Under the pieces are notes generated by a model. It saw nothing but the letters and a program-made list of their open reading frames with translations. It was not told the origin of the DNA and did no database searches. DNA of 64,000 nt from Plantago major. Taxonomy: Eukaryota; Streptophyta; Magnoliopsida; Lamiales; Plantaginaceae. The stretch covers positions 86,057,050 through 86,121,049 of the forward strand of contig CM048843.1 of assembly GCA_026545765.1 (NCBI GenBank). The letters run 5' to 3'. Made by a program: the position numbers and the translations under genes. Below are positions 33,178 to 45,492 of the stretch, one piece after another (position 1 is the first letter of the stretch; the number at the start of each line of letters is the position of its first letter).

Positions 33178-34807
33178 GTGCCCGTTTGGTTTGAGTGGTT
33201 TTTGGGGGGGTTTTGGTCTGAATACCCTCAATAATCCAGTTTGGTTGCTTTTTTATCGGCCCGAAAAAATGGATTATTTGGAATAATCCAATTTCTCCAA
33301 CCCGCCTCAAGCCCTCAAATTTGTACATGAATAATCCAATTTCAAATACCTTCTATGAGGAGGTATTTACTTTTGGATTATCTTCTTTCTCGCGAAATGT
33401 CTAATTTTATACAAACTTCCCATCAATTACTAAATATGCCATCCCAATCCAAGAACACCAATCGATTTACATCAATGCACTTTTTTTTTTTCCTTCCTAA
33501 TTTCCACCTTCCATTTCTTCTTTTATATTTTCCTAGTTTTGCACTCTTTCTTTTTCATTTTTCCGTTTTCTGGTTTCCACCTTCCTTTTTTTTTTCCAAT
33601 GGTTTCCTAGTTTTGCACCCTTTCTTTTCATTTTGTACCCCTGTAATATTTATTTCTCTTTTCTACTCATTTACTCATTAGACCTTTTATACTTTTGTTT
33701 TTTGGCGTATCTTATATATTTACATCAAAATTAATTTTGTTTGTTTAATAGTATAACCAACTTTTTTATAAGAATGATTAAACAAAACAATACTAATAAT
33801 TAAAAAAATTGGTTAGCGTTGCTTACGAGAATAACAATGATAATTTAGAGTTGTCGGTTCAAGAACGTTTTTTCTTCATCATTTTTTGAAAAAATATTCT
33901 AGCATATTAAATATGTGCAAATTTTGACAGAATATAGGCGGAGTATATATGTGTTTTGAATACAAAATATGCATCGTTAATTACATATATGTGAATTTTT
34001 TTTTACTTTATATAATATAAAAACAACATTTATATAATTAAAAGTTTGAGTTTTTATTTGTGCCCTATCTGACCTAAAATCCTGGCTCCATCACTGACTT
34101 TGGCGTTTTACATGCTTTACACTTTTATGTTTAAAATATAGGAAAATTTATGTTTAAATGGGATGATAAACATATGCGATGTCGATTTCAATCGCAAAAA
34201 ATAATTATTCTACGCATGAGATGAAAAATATGGGATTATAAATTTCACTCATACGAAATATCGATCTTATAAGGAAACATGTATTTCGTTAAGATAATTA
34301 TTACACAGATTATAAACAATATCTATAAACTAAATTTTAATGGTCAAGTCATATAAACTCAAAATCGATGCCAAAAAGTTATCAACAATGGCAATGTAAC
34401 TATGGATGCAATAATTTCAAAGATTTTCGGATAATTTTGTATACGAAATTCATATGATCAAAATTCCAGAATTTCCCGATCAAACACGAGAAGGTGGTAA
34501 AAATTTGCTCCCCTAAAATTATGTTCACATGTAATTTTCACTAAATCAAATTGAAAATCAAACTCGATTTTATACAGTAAGTAGGAAAGCGTAGAGGTAT
34601 ATCAGTAATTCCACTTTGCTTTATCCTGCTGAATAATCCAAAATCAATTCAGAACCAAACTGGATTTTATTGGAAATAGTTCAATTCAAAGAGTCCAACC
34701 AAACAAGATTTTTAGGCGAAAACCCACAAACATAATCCAATTCCTCAAATTGGACGAATAATCCAGTTTTGCAAAATGAAATACCCCTTTTTAAACCAAA
34801 CGGGCAC
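33178..34807. mobile_element. PIF/Tourist-like element, 1.63 kb
   Basis: Inverted ends gtgcccgtttggttt and aaaccaaacgggcac with TTA duplicated at 33175-33177 and 34808-34810. Subterminal 'aataatccagttt' recurs on both sides. The interior has no transposase, only T-rich low-complexity sequence (33480-33640), a second tRNA-like patch (ggttagcg ... cggttcaagaac, 33813-33866), and near 34070-34100 a phrase (cctggctccatcactgac) typical of another repeat family, suggesting nesting. Non-autonomous. Confidence 0.8.
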
Positions 34808-34810
34808 TTA

Positions 34811-35859
34811 AACGGGAGGTTTGGGTGTTAGAATCGTGAGGTTGGGTGTTTTACACGGTTTCTTCTTTGCTGGGAGGCAGAGCAGTGCTCTCACTTCCAT
34901 CTCATGATGACACGTTGCCTGCCTCACTCCCAGCTTTTATTTCTCAACCAAGTAGTTTGCACAATTTTAACTCTAGTCCGTTATCATCATTACTTCCATC
35001 ACAAGTCCATTTATTTGTCCACTTAACAGGAACTTAGTCCATTTAATTGCATAATTGCAACTTTAGTCACTTCCACAAGTTCACTTTTTTTTTCATTAGG
35101 GACTTGAGTAAGTATGTTAAAAGGGAAGATTTTCCTAATGTACAGGAAAATCCGATTTTCATAGTAAAGAACCAGTCAGAATTGAAACAGTACTACAAAT
35201 CGGTCAGTAGATTTTATATAAATACCACAAATAAACAACACAATCTATCACAAAAACCATACCACTCAACCATCTTTCTTTCTCTACAAAAACCTAGTGA
35301 AATAAGCATTCAATCCCCCATCTCTCTCGTCTCCAGCTCCATCATCTCTCTGCCATCCACCGCATGAAACCACAAATCACCTCCATCGGAGACCGAATCC
35401 GGCGATGGAGTAAGTCTCGACCTGGGTAGGGGCTTGACGGACAAGGAGAGGCGAAGAGGCACTCCTCTCTGGACAAGCAATTTTTTATTTTTGGTTGGAG
35501 TTGAAATTCGTGCCAGTTATAGTAGTAGTTCCTTAGGATAGCATCCTGTTACTTGTATAGGATTGGCTCTAGCCTCCATTCTTTTCTATATATCCATTAG
35601 TATTATATAGATGGGGAAGCACTAACAATCCCTCATCTACAATGGCAATTGGATGCCTGTATGTTGTTTTATCTCCTTTCCTTTCAGATCTACAGTTGAT
35701 TCTCTTGCTTTTGTGTTTAATTCAGTTTTTTTTTTTTGCTCGATTGAGTGGTTTAATTGCTGATTGGTAGGATCTCAAGTGTGTTTTTATGTTAGTGTTG
35801 GAAATGTTATTCATAACGAAAACAGTGCTAGTTTCGATTGTTATGGTTTTAATACCTGG
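34811..35859 (+). other. Possible promoter and leader of an unknown transcript
   Basis: tttatataaatacc at 35212-35225 looks like a good TATA box. It is followed by a C/T-rich leader, a 35-codon-or-less ATG frame at 35364, and further on the sequence ggatgcct/gtatgttg...tttcag (about 35655-35689), which resembles a short exon-intron junction. I cannot assign any protein. It may be a gene 5' end captured or left in repeat DNA. Confidence 0.3.
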
Positions 35860-36545
35860 TGTTATAGTTTTAAGCATCATGGTTACGTTTTTTAGTTTGT
35901 GTCGAATGTTTCTGTCCGTTATTGTTTTAGCGTGTATGTCATAGTTTTAAGACCTATCATTGTAGTTTTAAGCAGCAACGTTAGTGTTTTTAGCTTATGA
36001 TGAAATACTTATGATTTGACTTTTTACAGATGTTTTGCTATAGTTTAAAAAGACATTGTTATAATTTTAAGAGGCACGTTTTGATTTAAGCATCAATGTT
36101 ACTGTTTTTAGCTTGTATTGCATGTTTCTGTTTTGTTATAGTTTTAAGATGCACTATTATGTTTCTGCCTCTTATCATTTTTAGCGCATATGTTATAGTT
36201 TTAAGATCTATTGTTGTAGTTTTAAGCATCAACATTAGTTTTTTTAGCTTCTGATGAAATATTTATGATTTGATTGTTTGCAAATGCCTTGTTATAGTTT
36301 TAATAGGCATTGTTATAGTCTTACAAGACAATACTATGGTTTTAAGCATCAATGTTACTGTTGTTAGCTTGTGTTGCATATTCCTGATTTGTTATAGTTT
36401 TAAGAGGTATTGTTATAGTTTTAAGAGCCACTGATATGGTTTTAAGCATCAATTTTACTATTTTTGGCTTGTTTTGCATGTTCCTTTTTTTGTTTTAAGC
36501 ACCAATGTGATAGTTTTAATGAGCGTTGTTATGGTTTTAATTAAC
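35860..36545 (+). repeat. AT-rich repeat array (GTTATAGTTTTAAG)
   Basis: About 20 variants of 'gttatagttttaag' interspersed with 'catcaatgttactgttttta' and 'gcttgtgttgcatgttcctg'. There is a higher-order period of about 253 bp (compare 35938 with 36190). No coding. Confidence 0.8.
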
Positions 36546-36889
36546 CCAGTTGGTGAATGCTTTAAGCAGGTGATGACAATAACATCGAGTTTGATGTTAG
36601 GTCTCTCAAAGGTGCCATTGCAGTATTGAAGCAACAAGCATAAGCAACAAAAGGCAGGAAGCCGAAGTTCACCAACAAGTTTAATCGGAAAAAGCTATTT
36701 TAACAACTCAGTTTGCATTTGTATCAAAAACACCGAATGAACATTTATTGTAATTTTTTTTCCTATGAGAATAGATGTTTTAAAACTTTTGAATGACTGA
36801 AGGTTTCAATTAGCTTATTTTAAGCTTGTTTATTGATGTTGTAATAGCATTCCTGAAACTTTTAGACCTGTTTAATGGTGGTTTAATGA
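36546..36889. other. Unique spacer between inverted arrays
   Basis: 36570-36700 reads like a short exon (after ttaagcag: GDDNNIEFDVRSLKGAIAVL, then KQQA and stop), surrounded by AT-rich sequence. Unidentified. Confidence 0.3.
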
Positions 36890-37135
36890 TATTAGATTGT
36901 CACTTAAAACTATAACAAACCATCTTAAAACTATCCTGTAGGTCCTTAAAACCATCACACCTCTCTTAAAAATTAACAAAAGAGGTTAAAATTATGATTG
37001 AAACATACAATACTGACCCATTAAAACCATCACATAATCTCTTAAAACATTAATAAAATATGTTAAAACTGTAACTAAAACTTTCAATGTTAACAACTTA
37101 AAATCATAATATAATCTATTAAAAGTATAACGAAA
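36890..37135 (-). repeat. AT-rich repeat array, inverted orientation
   Basis: Carries 'cttaaaactataac', 'cttaaaaccatcac' and similar words, the reverse complement of the motif in 35860-36545. The two arrays therefore point towards each other across the 345-bp spacer. Confidence 0.7.
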
Positions 37136-37668
37136 AATGTGTGTCTCGGCGGTTTTTTAAGAAACTCGGCCAGTTAGACCGCTAAAACCAAAAAAACCGC
37201 GAAAAACCTTGACTTTCCTATTTTTTAGAAAAATCTTGCATTTTCCAAGACTTTGGCAATTATGAATAGCATAAATCTTGAAACAATACAGAGTCTTGCA
37301 AATCATAAACATAGAATAGTAAGAGTTGATTCCGACAATGATCACTGCTTCGGCATCACTCCACTCCAATAGCTCTGCTTCAAATACTTAAAATTGATAT
37401 TTTAGAAAAGGGGTCAGTCGTGACCAGTGACTGAGCAAGTTCCATGCACGTGCCATGGCCTAAAGTTCTATCTTCATGTCTTTAAAAGCTTTTAATCTTG
37501 ATTAATGCAATGCAACTCTAAGACCTGATTTGACTCTAACTCTTAACACTTGGACTTGTACTTGAAGTTCTTGAAAATTAACCTTAAACTTTACTCTTAA
37601 AACATGACTTGAAAAATAACTTGATCGTGAGCTCACTTGGCATCGTAAGGTACATCCCATCAGATTGT
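37136..37668. other. Intergenic, no supported gene
   Basis: A purine-rich stretch at 37140-37210 with repeated aaaccgc and nothing else recognisable. Confidence 0.4.
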
Positions 37669-37852
37669 GACCGCTTAACATGAATAGCCACGATTTGCTA
37701 GTTGCCTAACCGATGGTGACCACTTAACTTAAATAACCACGATTTGCTAGTTGCCTAGCCGATGGTGACCGCTCAACATGGATATCCACGATTTGCTAGT
37801 TGTCTAGCCGATGGTGACCGCTTAACTTGGTTGGTCACGATTTGTTAGGGAG
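37669..37852 (+). repeat. 49-bp tandem repeat, about 3.75 copies
   Basis: Unit 'accgcttaacatgaatagcc' + 'acgatttgctagttgcctaa' + 'ccgatggtg'. Units begin at 37669, 37718, 37767 and 37816; the last is cut short. Divergence between units is about 10 percent. Confidence 0.9.
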
Positions 37853-38152
37853 ACCTGACTAGCCCATTCTTGACATGACTTGAAATGTTTCTTGACTTAG
37901 AATCTTATGAACATGAATGCATGCTCTTAGACTCAACTTATGAATGCATGGACAAATATGTGTGCTTAAACTTCATATATCTTATTGCATCAGGATCCAG
38001 ATATAATTCATACATTCAAAATATCATAGCAGGATATGGGAACATAAACCAACCAGAACATTAACATGTTATAGATATATTGACCAGATTAATCCATTCT
38101 ATGCCGTATGGAAAACACAAAGAGATTATGAAAAAGAAACCATAAACGTGAC

Positions 38153-38475
38153 AGAATTCCATCCCATCTAAAAGCTCGAACTTGTAGAGAGTTAATATGG
38201 GGCGGAGATTGTCTCCGTGAAGATTCGAACCCAAGTTGAGCGTGAGCCAGAGGCTCTGATACCATGATAGAATTCTAATTAGCATTGATGGAGGTAGGAT
38301 CAACGAAAGAAGATCAAGTTGCTTACCGAAAGAATGATCGGGGTTTGCTTGATAGATCAAACCTTCTGATTGTTGTCTACTTGGAAGCGTTGTCCAAGGA
38401 TGTAAGAATTTGAGAAAAACGATTGATACATAAACGTTGGTTTTGTTTTAACGTGGAAGAGCTGGTTATTTGACT
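38153..38475 (-). mobile_element. Copia/TRIM-type LTR end plus primer site fragment
   Basis: On the minus strand an LTR-like end ...ttagaattctatca (last base 38265) is followed directly by TGGTATCAGAGC (38253-38264), the exact initiator-tRNA-Met primer site. The upstream 200 bp on that strand has AT-rich, LTR-like sequence; the 5' end of the LTR was not found and may be cut by the neighbouring Helitron-like insertion at 38476. No gag or pol. Confidence 0.45.
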
Positions 38476-39061
38476 TCTATACTACATATAAAAAAAAAAG
38501 GCAATTTACTAGTTTTGCACATCTGTTTACAAATTTACCCTCTTAGCTTTTCAGAATGGCAACATCATTTGCTTCAATTGGACTTTAAATTGTTGTGGCC
38601 AAATGTGGAATTTTGCAATGACTCGAGCAGTTGTCACACCAAACGTTTAGAGTTTCATGTTTACCCTTTTAACTCCCACACAAACAATAGTTCTAAAGGG
38701 GTACTACCGTAAATGCGTGATCATCATAATACAATAATCCATTCTTAAATCCAACCGCCTGGAAACAAACGTGACTGCAGACTACAAACTCTTATGATCT
38801 CATTCTCACCATTATCTTCCAAACAAACCTATTGCATCTTTCACTCAATTTGGATTAAGAGTTTCAAACTCTTTTATGTTGATCTTCATGTAATTTCTGT
38901 CGTTGTAGGTAGGGGGCTTAGATTTGAAAATTCAATAACTCATGGTTTTGCAATAAAGCGTTCAGGTATGTTCTATCCAATTTCATTGAATTAATATGAC
39001 CAATATATGCAAATAGATAGTATAGATATAGTCACGCGGATATCCGCGTGCATTTTTGGCT
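38476..39061 (+). mobile_element. Possible non-autonomous Helitron
   Basis: Starts tctatactacatataaaaa, close to the TCTATACTA.. 5' ends of plant Helitrons. The 3' side has a perfect 18-bp palindrome, CACGCGGATATCCGCGTG (39033-39050), followed within 11 nt by cttg, near the expected CTRR terminus but with one mismatch. Helitrons leave no target duplication, so termini are the only evidence. A 66-codon frame inside (38794) is unassigned. Confidence 0.4.
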
Positions 39062-39074
39062 TGTTTATAAAAAA

Positions 39075-39975
39075 AACTAGACAATTTATACTAAAACTAG
39101 AACATAGGACAATTATATAAAAAAAAACTAGTTAATTTATACTAAAACATAGGACATTTATACTAAAAAACTAGACAATTTATACAAAAAACATAGACAA
39201 TTACTAAAACATAAACAATTACTAAAACATAGACAATTACTAAACCAGTAACACATAACAATATAGAGAATTTATAGTAAAACATAGGTCATTTATACAA
39301 AAAAAATTGAGCCCTTCAATCTGGACCAGCAATATATATAACATAAAAATATAGACAATTACTAAAACATAAACAATTACTAAAACATAAACAATTACTA
39401 AACCACTAACACATAACAATATAGAGAATTTATGGTAAAACATAGGTCATCTATACCAAAAAAAAAAAAAAAAAAACTAAGCCATTCAAACTGGACCGGC
39501 AACATATAACATAAAAACATAGACCATTTATACAAAAAACTAGACAATTTATAATAAAACAAAGACAATTTATAAAAAAAAACTGAACCAACAACAACGA
39601 ACAACATAGACAATTTCAACTAAAACATAGGTCATTTATATAAAAAAAACTAGACAATTTATACAAAAAAAACTAAACCAGCAACAACAAACAAGATAGA
39701 CAATTTCTACTAAAACATAAACTATTTATACAAAAAACTAGAATATTTTATAGTAAAACATAGACAATTTATACAAAAACTAAACCAGCAACAACGAACA
39801 ACATATACAATTTCTACTAAAACATAGACAATTTCTACTAAACATAGACCATTTATACAAAAAATTAAACCAGCAACAACGAACAATGTAGACAATTTCT
39901 ACTAAAACATAGACCATTTATAAAATAAACTAGACAATTTAGTAAAATTGTAAAACATAGACAATTTATTCACCA
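39075..39975 (-). repeat. AT-rich minisatellite (GTCTATGTTTTA)
   Basis: About 0.9 kb of 'acatagacaatttatactaa' and variants. Within it a 170-bp block is duplicated (about 39222-39345 and 39390-39525: 'ccaRtaacacataacaatat', 'ggaccRgcaa'), and 'aaccagcaacaacgaacaa' recurs from 39580 onward. Strand assigned because the minus-strand reading (gtctatgttttagt) is similar in style to the 35860 array. Confidence 0.8.
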
Positions 39976-41699
39976 ACGATAACAATAACAATGAGAATAA
40001 TGAGATTAGATTGGAAAAACCTTTTCGATGTCTTCACCAACGAGATATGGATCAATTGCACTTGCAATTTGCATTCCTCCCGCCTTTATTGCTACAACTA
40101 CTGTCGATCTGCCTGTTAGACTCTTGGAATTCGTCTGACATCACTCTAACATTAGAATCAATAACATGTTAGCTGGATTTGTTGAGATTGGCCATGGAAA
40201 CGGAACAAAAATCGATAAATATGTGGCTAATCACTTGAACACCACTTCGTGGACTTTCGGAGAAACAACGGTAGTATTTGCACCACCGGAAGCTCCATCG
40301 ACACCGACAACATCAACATTCAAGTTCGATTCGACCATTGAAGCAACTAAAAATCAAAATCGAAACAAAAAACCTCAAAAACAGATAAGCAACAACTAAA
40401 ACATCTTTAAAACAATTAAAATCGAAGAGAAACGAAACAAACCTGTCGACCGCAAGTGAAAACAAGCAGATTAGGGTTCTTCGCCAAGTTTGGAGAGAAA
40501 ACGAACGGTTTAACTGAAGAAACGGGAGAGAAACAGAAAAACAGGAATGTTAAACGCAGAACAAATTTTTACATATTACATATAATACCACTATTATTAT
40601 AATTTACAAAATGGTTCAATAATTTGAAAAAAATTACTATTTTACCTAAAAAAACATCAAACAAGTTTATTCGAATTAATTTTATCATCCGAATGAATAA
40701 ATCGAAAAAACTTAAAAAGAAAAACACGAAGAACAAGAAGGTATCCAAAAACACTTTTATTTATGCATTTCAACTCTCTAACATACATCTTTGTCTTCGA
40801 ATATTCAAACAAACATAATTGAAGAACACGAAGGTGATTATGATCTTCAAACAAACATAATTAAAATTTAAGAGCAATGTTATAAATAAAAAAAAAACAA
40901 ATTTAATCAAATCATACATAGTAAAATAATATTTTTAATTACTTAAAAAAAACCGAAAAAAAATCACGAAACGAACAAAATTTAATCTGGTAAACCTCAA
41001 AGTTTGCTACGTCAGTATGGCGAAATTTCGAGGGTCGAAATAGCCACTGGCGTACGATGCTAATATGGCATGCCAATTTCCAGATTCTAGCAAATTGTTA
41101 CGCCAGATTTGTTGGCAATTTCAAGGTCACGGATTATTCAACGACCTTGAGGGCTACAAAACGTGGTTTTGATCCCTTTTTTTTTTTTTTTTTTTTTGAA
41201 ATTTTGGTGAAATATTAGTTAATTTAAAATTAAAAAAAATATACTTCTTCATTATCGGCATAATATGGCTAATGATTGTACGCCATTGATTTTGGTTGTG
41301 TTATGATACCGTAGTGTATATACGTTTATATATTTTTGAAAATGTGATAATTTGAGAAATTTTCCGAAAAATGGGACTAATTCTATATTTTTATCAGTTG
41401 AAGGGCCTTTTACAATATATAAAAAAAGTGTTATACGTTTAGTAAGTGTTCTGCGTTTAACAAGCCTCATAGGAAAATGAGAAGAAAAGAGGAAAAATGG
41501 GCTTTTATACTAAGCTCGGTAAAAAAATCGTTCGACCCGAATCCGAATTGTAAACACCAAACCCAGTAAAGTGGATCCGCGAAAAATGTAAACGGTAATG
41601 TGAAACATAGGCAATTTCATCCTCCAAATAGCCAACGAATTTTATAAGAGTTATATATCCAGAAACTATTGTAATTTCCTTTCCTCCAATCTGAACACC
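39976..41699. other. Intergenic; minus-strand leader-like region
   Basis: On the minus strand 40560 to 40130 looks like a gene start: CT-rich 'tctctcccgtttcttcag', then cttgcggtcgacag/gtttgtttcg, then an ATG (40342) opening MVESNLNVDVVGVDGASGGA, which ends after 36 codons. No recognisable protein follows. 40980-41170 is a GC-richer patch of unknown nature. A T-run is at 41177-41199. Confidence 0.3.
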
Positions 41700-44337
41700 A
41701 TGCCTCACCTTTTAACACACACTCCGATTCCCAATCCGCCATGTTCGCTACCTCCTCCAACGACGTCGTATTGCCACCTCCGCCTCCGTTTCCCACCTTC
41801 TCTCCGGCGAGCTGAAAGCAATTGCAATGGCAGAATCAGGATTACCTGTATGGCAAACCCTAGGAGAGTCAAAATGGTTGCCAAGCAGATTAGGAGAGAA
41901 ATTTCAGATATGCTGCTCACGGATACCACTCTTCAGCACGCTGTCTTGCCGGAAGCTGCTCTCGGTGCCGACCGGTACTTGTCGTCACTGACTACTATCA
42001 GTGACGTCGAAATTTCAGCTGATTTGCAAGTAAGGCTATGTTATCTTCTCATTGAGTTCAGTTCTACTTAGTTGTTTTTATACTACAAATTAATTCACTT
42101 CAGATCAGTTCTGTTCGGACCAAGAGAACAAAGCCTAATTGTTGTTGATTTCACGTTCATTTTGTTATTTGGTTGATTTCTGTTTTTTTCTCATTGTGTA
42201 CAACTTTCGAAGAGTACTAGTAATGGTAATGGTGTTTGCGTTAATGCAGATTAGGGATGTTTGTGGCTTTAATTTGTTATGTTCAAACTTTTGTGAAATG
42301 AAATGAGTGAGTGAGCACTGAGCAAGTTGCATAGAAACCTAATGCATGTGGCAAATAGAATTGCCTGATTTGTTTGGGAGTTAGGATTAACACCTAAGAA
42401 AACAAATGTATGTTGGAAGGAATTGAATTACCTGGTTTTTGGGTTGCTTAATGATGATTAAATGCCAAAATGTACGTATGAAATTGAATTACCCGGTTTT
42501 TTGGTTGCAATTGACTTGTCAAGGACTTAATCCTCTTGCTGAAACCTTGTTATTTGTTGAGGCATGTCATATTGGTATTAAAAGATATTGATGGAGAATT
42601 ATGACAATGACTTGATAACTGAATGATGTACATGTGTAAACCTCTCGACTCTTAAACTCAAGGCCAAGTGTTTTACTTATTGGGGGTGTCCCTTGATATT
42701 TTGTTGTCTGTCCACATCGTGTCTGAGCTTTTCCATTACTAATATTGTAGGTTGTTAAAGTGTATGTATCTATTTTTGGAGATGAAAGAGGAAAAGAAGT
42801 TGCTTTCGCTGGGCTAAAATCAAAAGCGAAGTATGTTAGGAGTCAACTGGGCAAGCGCATGAAGTTGCGGCTAACACCTGAGGTCCGTTTCATTGAAGAC
42901 GAATCTCTAGAACGAGGAAGCAGGGTGAGACTGATAACATTTTTTCATTTCAACTTACGAGTGTCATACTGTCATCATTGCTTTCTTAATTCCATCGCCT
43001 TTGACCCTTTGTTAATAATTGTTTGGTTTAGACTTTAGACATTACAAAATAGAGCAAACTTGAGGGAAAAAGAGGGAATTTCTTGAATAACGATATAGTA
43101 GGTTATTATTTGGATATATATCAACGCCATGATTCAAGAAGACATACCCGTTGAGACATTTGATTTGCATCAAAAGTTCGAGTTGATGCTGGACACGTTT
43201 GTACTGGTTAAATGGTGGAATCATGAAATAGGGATCAATTTTTCATCTATGTAAAGAAAGAGCTTAAAAAGCCAAATTCCTGAGTTCATTTCATGCTTCT
43301 GAAATCATGCTCTGATATACATGTTGAGTCTATCTAATCCTTAATTCACCGGTTCCTGCCAATGTTTGATAGTGACAATACCAGATATACAGCTTCTAGG
43401 TGATATACTGTTTCAAATTTAAGCCTTAGTTTTCATTTGTTCCAGCCTTTCCTTGCTCAGTTGCCAAATGTACTTGATTGGATTATTATTTGTTTTTCGT
43501 TTTATTTTCTTTCTTGGAACTTGTTCTGGCACCAAATTTTTTGTGGTCTGCTAGAATGTTTGGATTACCCCCAGAACTAGCACTTGAGTTTCTCATCCGA
43601 CCTTGAGTCAGTTCCCTACAATGAGAACGGTAAACCAGATACCTGAATGTCGTTTCCATAGGGCACACCATTCATAGGAGATCAAACACTGTTGCATTTT
43701 ATGGTCAAATTTGTTTTATATGAGATGCATTTGAACAAGCCATACAAGAAGTATCTGCATCTTTTAGGCAACCATCATTACCGACCTATGTTGAATTATA
43801 TACATCTATGATGATATGAAGATGTCATTGTACTCGAAGAATTTTTATTGTCTCGTTTAGGTAAAGCTTAACGTTTTGCATTATCATGTTGATATATATT
43901 GCACTGACATCATTGACCTTGTACTGTCAAATGCCTCGCACATAAATAAATGTTCTTTGGAGTAACTACAGACATAGTGCAATCTATAGTGCAGTATTGC
44001 AATTTGTTACTGTATCATGTATCAACTATCAAGTTGGATTTGCTTATTGTAAATCCCTAAATTGTTGGCAGATATCTAAGGTTCTCCACTATGCACTTAT
44101 CTGGGAAGATTTTGTACATAACACTCAGCTTATTGAAGTCTACCATTCTGCTCATGAACTGATTTTTGTGGTATTTGTCAGGTCATAGCTATATTAGATA
44201 AAATAAAAGATGATAATATGAGAAGGTCTATGCAAGACCCAGACGACGATGACTTACAAGAGGCGACAGATGGCAGCGATGATGACACAGAGAGTAAAGA
44301 CGATGATATCGATGATGAAGACATCATTTATGTATAG
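41700..44337 (+). CDS. RBF1: Chloroplast ribosome-binding factor A (RBFA/RBF1)
   Basis: A three-exon gene: exon 1 41700-42029 (110 codons), exon 2 42751-42924 (58 codons), exon 3 44182-44337 (51 codons and TAG). All junctions are GT-AG and phase 0, giving 219 residues. RbfA binds the 30S subunit and is needed for 16S rRNA maturation; plant RBF1 does this in the chloroplast. Residues 1-45 are Pro/Ser/Arg-rich with few acidic residues, a transit peptide. The KH-like RbfA domain follows: RRVKMVAKQIRREISDML, then the exon-1/2 joint DLQ/VVKVYVSIFGD, KYVRSQLGKRMKLRLTPEVR, FIEDESLERGSR and VIAILDKI. The tail is very acidic (DPDDDDLQ...DDIDDEDI). Intron 1 carries a MITE starting 4 nt after the donor; intron 2 is 1.26 kb. 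Reading frame intact. Confidence 0.95.
42034..42135. mobile_element. Tourist-like MITE, TTCAG family, copy 5 (in RBFA intron 1)
   Basis: Ends ggctatgttatcttc and caagagaacaaagcc, target duplication TAA (42031-42033 and 42136-42138), core 'cttagttgtttttatactac'. The left TAA is intron positions +2 to +4 of RBFA intron 1 and the element's first G is position +5. Confidence 0.88.
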
Positions 44338-45492
44338 TAGATCTTCTGTAAGGGAAGTTAATTGCATTGCTGGTTAGTTCATCACCTGTATATGAACCAC
44401 CATGTGGCAAGTAAAAGGGCTTGTTGAAATTAATGTAGCTACTGGTTCCACAATGCAATGTACTACTAATATTTATGCCAGGCTAACTTTCAGGCTTTCA
44501 GTTAGTTGAAAACGTGGAAATAGTTGTTCTTGCTCCGTCATATGCTATGCAGCAAACAGATTTCCAAATCATGTATTTTCTCAAGCTGTACATATATTTT
44601 TGCATTAGTTACTAGAATTAAATGAATTTACAGCTTTTAATGTTGAGTAGTACTTTACTAGTGATTTTTACTGAGTTCTTTTAACATTTTGCAGAAGATT
44701 AGGGCAAGATGCTATAACGTACATATAGCAACAACCTATCCATCCCGTCTAAGCACAAAAACAACCTATCCATCCGTCATCATACTAGGCACAAAACATA
44801 GCTTCAAAAAATGCAACGAAACAAGCTTATGTACCGCCTCTTCGAGTACTAGTGTTGGAGAGTTGAAGTGCTTCAACTTTCAACTCTCGCTATTTTATAC
44901 GGAATCAACAAAAAGAAAGCTGATTATGATTATAATGGAAGCCATACATCTTTACACACCAGAAAGGGATAGGTATTCCATTTAATTCATCTCAATTACC
45001 CAAACTTTATTATAACAACTAAACCGATAGACAATGGTCACAACTAGATCGATAGACAATGGTTACCCATGTCTGGAGGCAAAACTAGTCTATTGTCATT
45101 GTCAATTATTTTATCTTCCTATTGCAGGAAAAAAGAGAAGGTCAGAACACAAATCGTCGGTCCAAGACCCTAGTGATGTCCAGTGTTACGACTTTCTTAT
45201 CAGACGTGGCTTTCTGCGACTTGTGAAAATAAGAAAACGATAACATTATATAAACACTTGAGGACCTTGCTTAAGTGAACTCAAGTCCTTACCATTTGAG
45301 CCAACAACCGTTGGTAATTTTAGAATTTTTAAATATACTAGAATCTACGTCTAGCGAGTAACTACTTTGTATTTTTACATTTTCTTTATTCGTTTCACTT
45401 GGTGTTCAATTTGCCAACATGAGCATAATGAGTGGACTTTCAGTTTTTCAATTTACAATCCGCACAAAACTTAAATTGAGCATACCCGTACT
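44338..45492. other. RBFA 3' UTR and intergenic
   Basis: The first 250-350 bp are probably RBFA 3' UTR. Frames at 44689-44985 and 45034-45243 (+) have no recognisable domain and are not called. Confidence 0.45.

Noticed and set aside
33355-33681. 108-codon Phe/Leu-rich ORF
   Set aside because: Encoded by T-rich low-complexity sequence inside the 1.6-kb Tourist-like element.
44689-45243. Two ORFs downstream of RBFA (98 and 69 codons)
   Set aside because: No domain, no coding-like composition and no splice partners seen.
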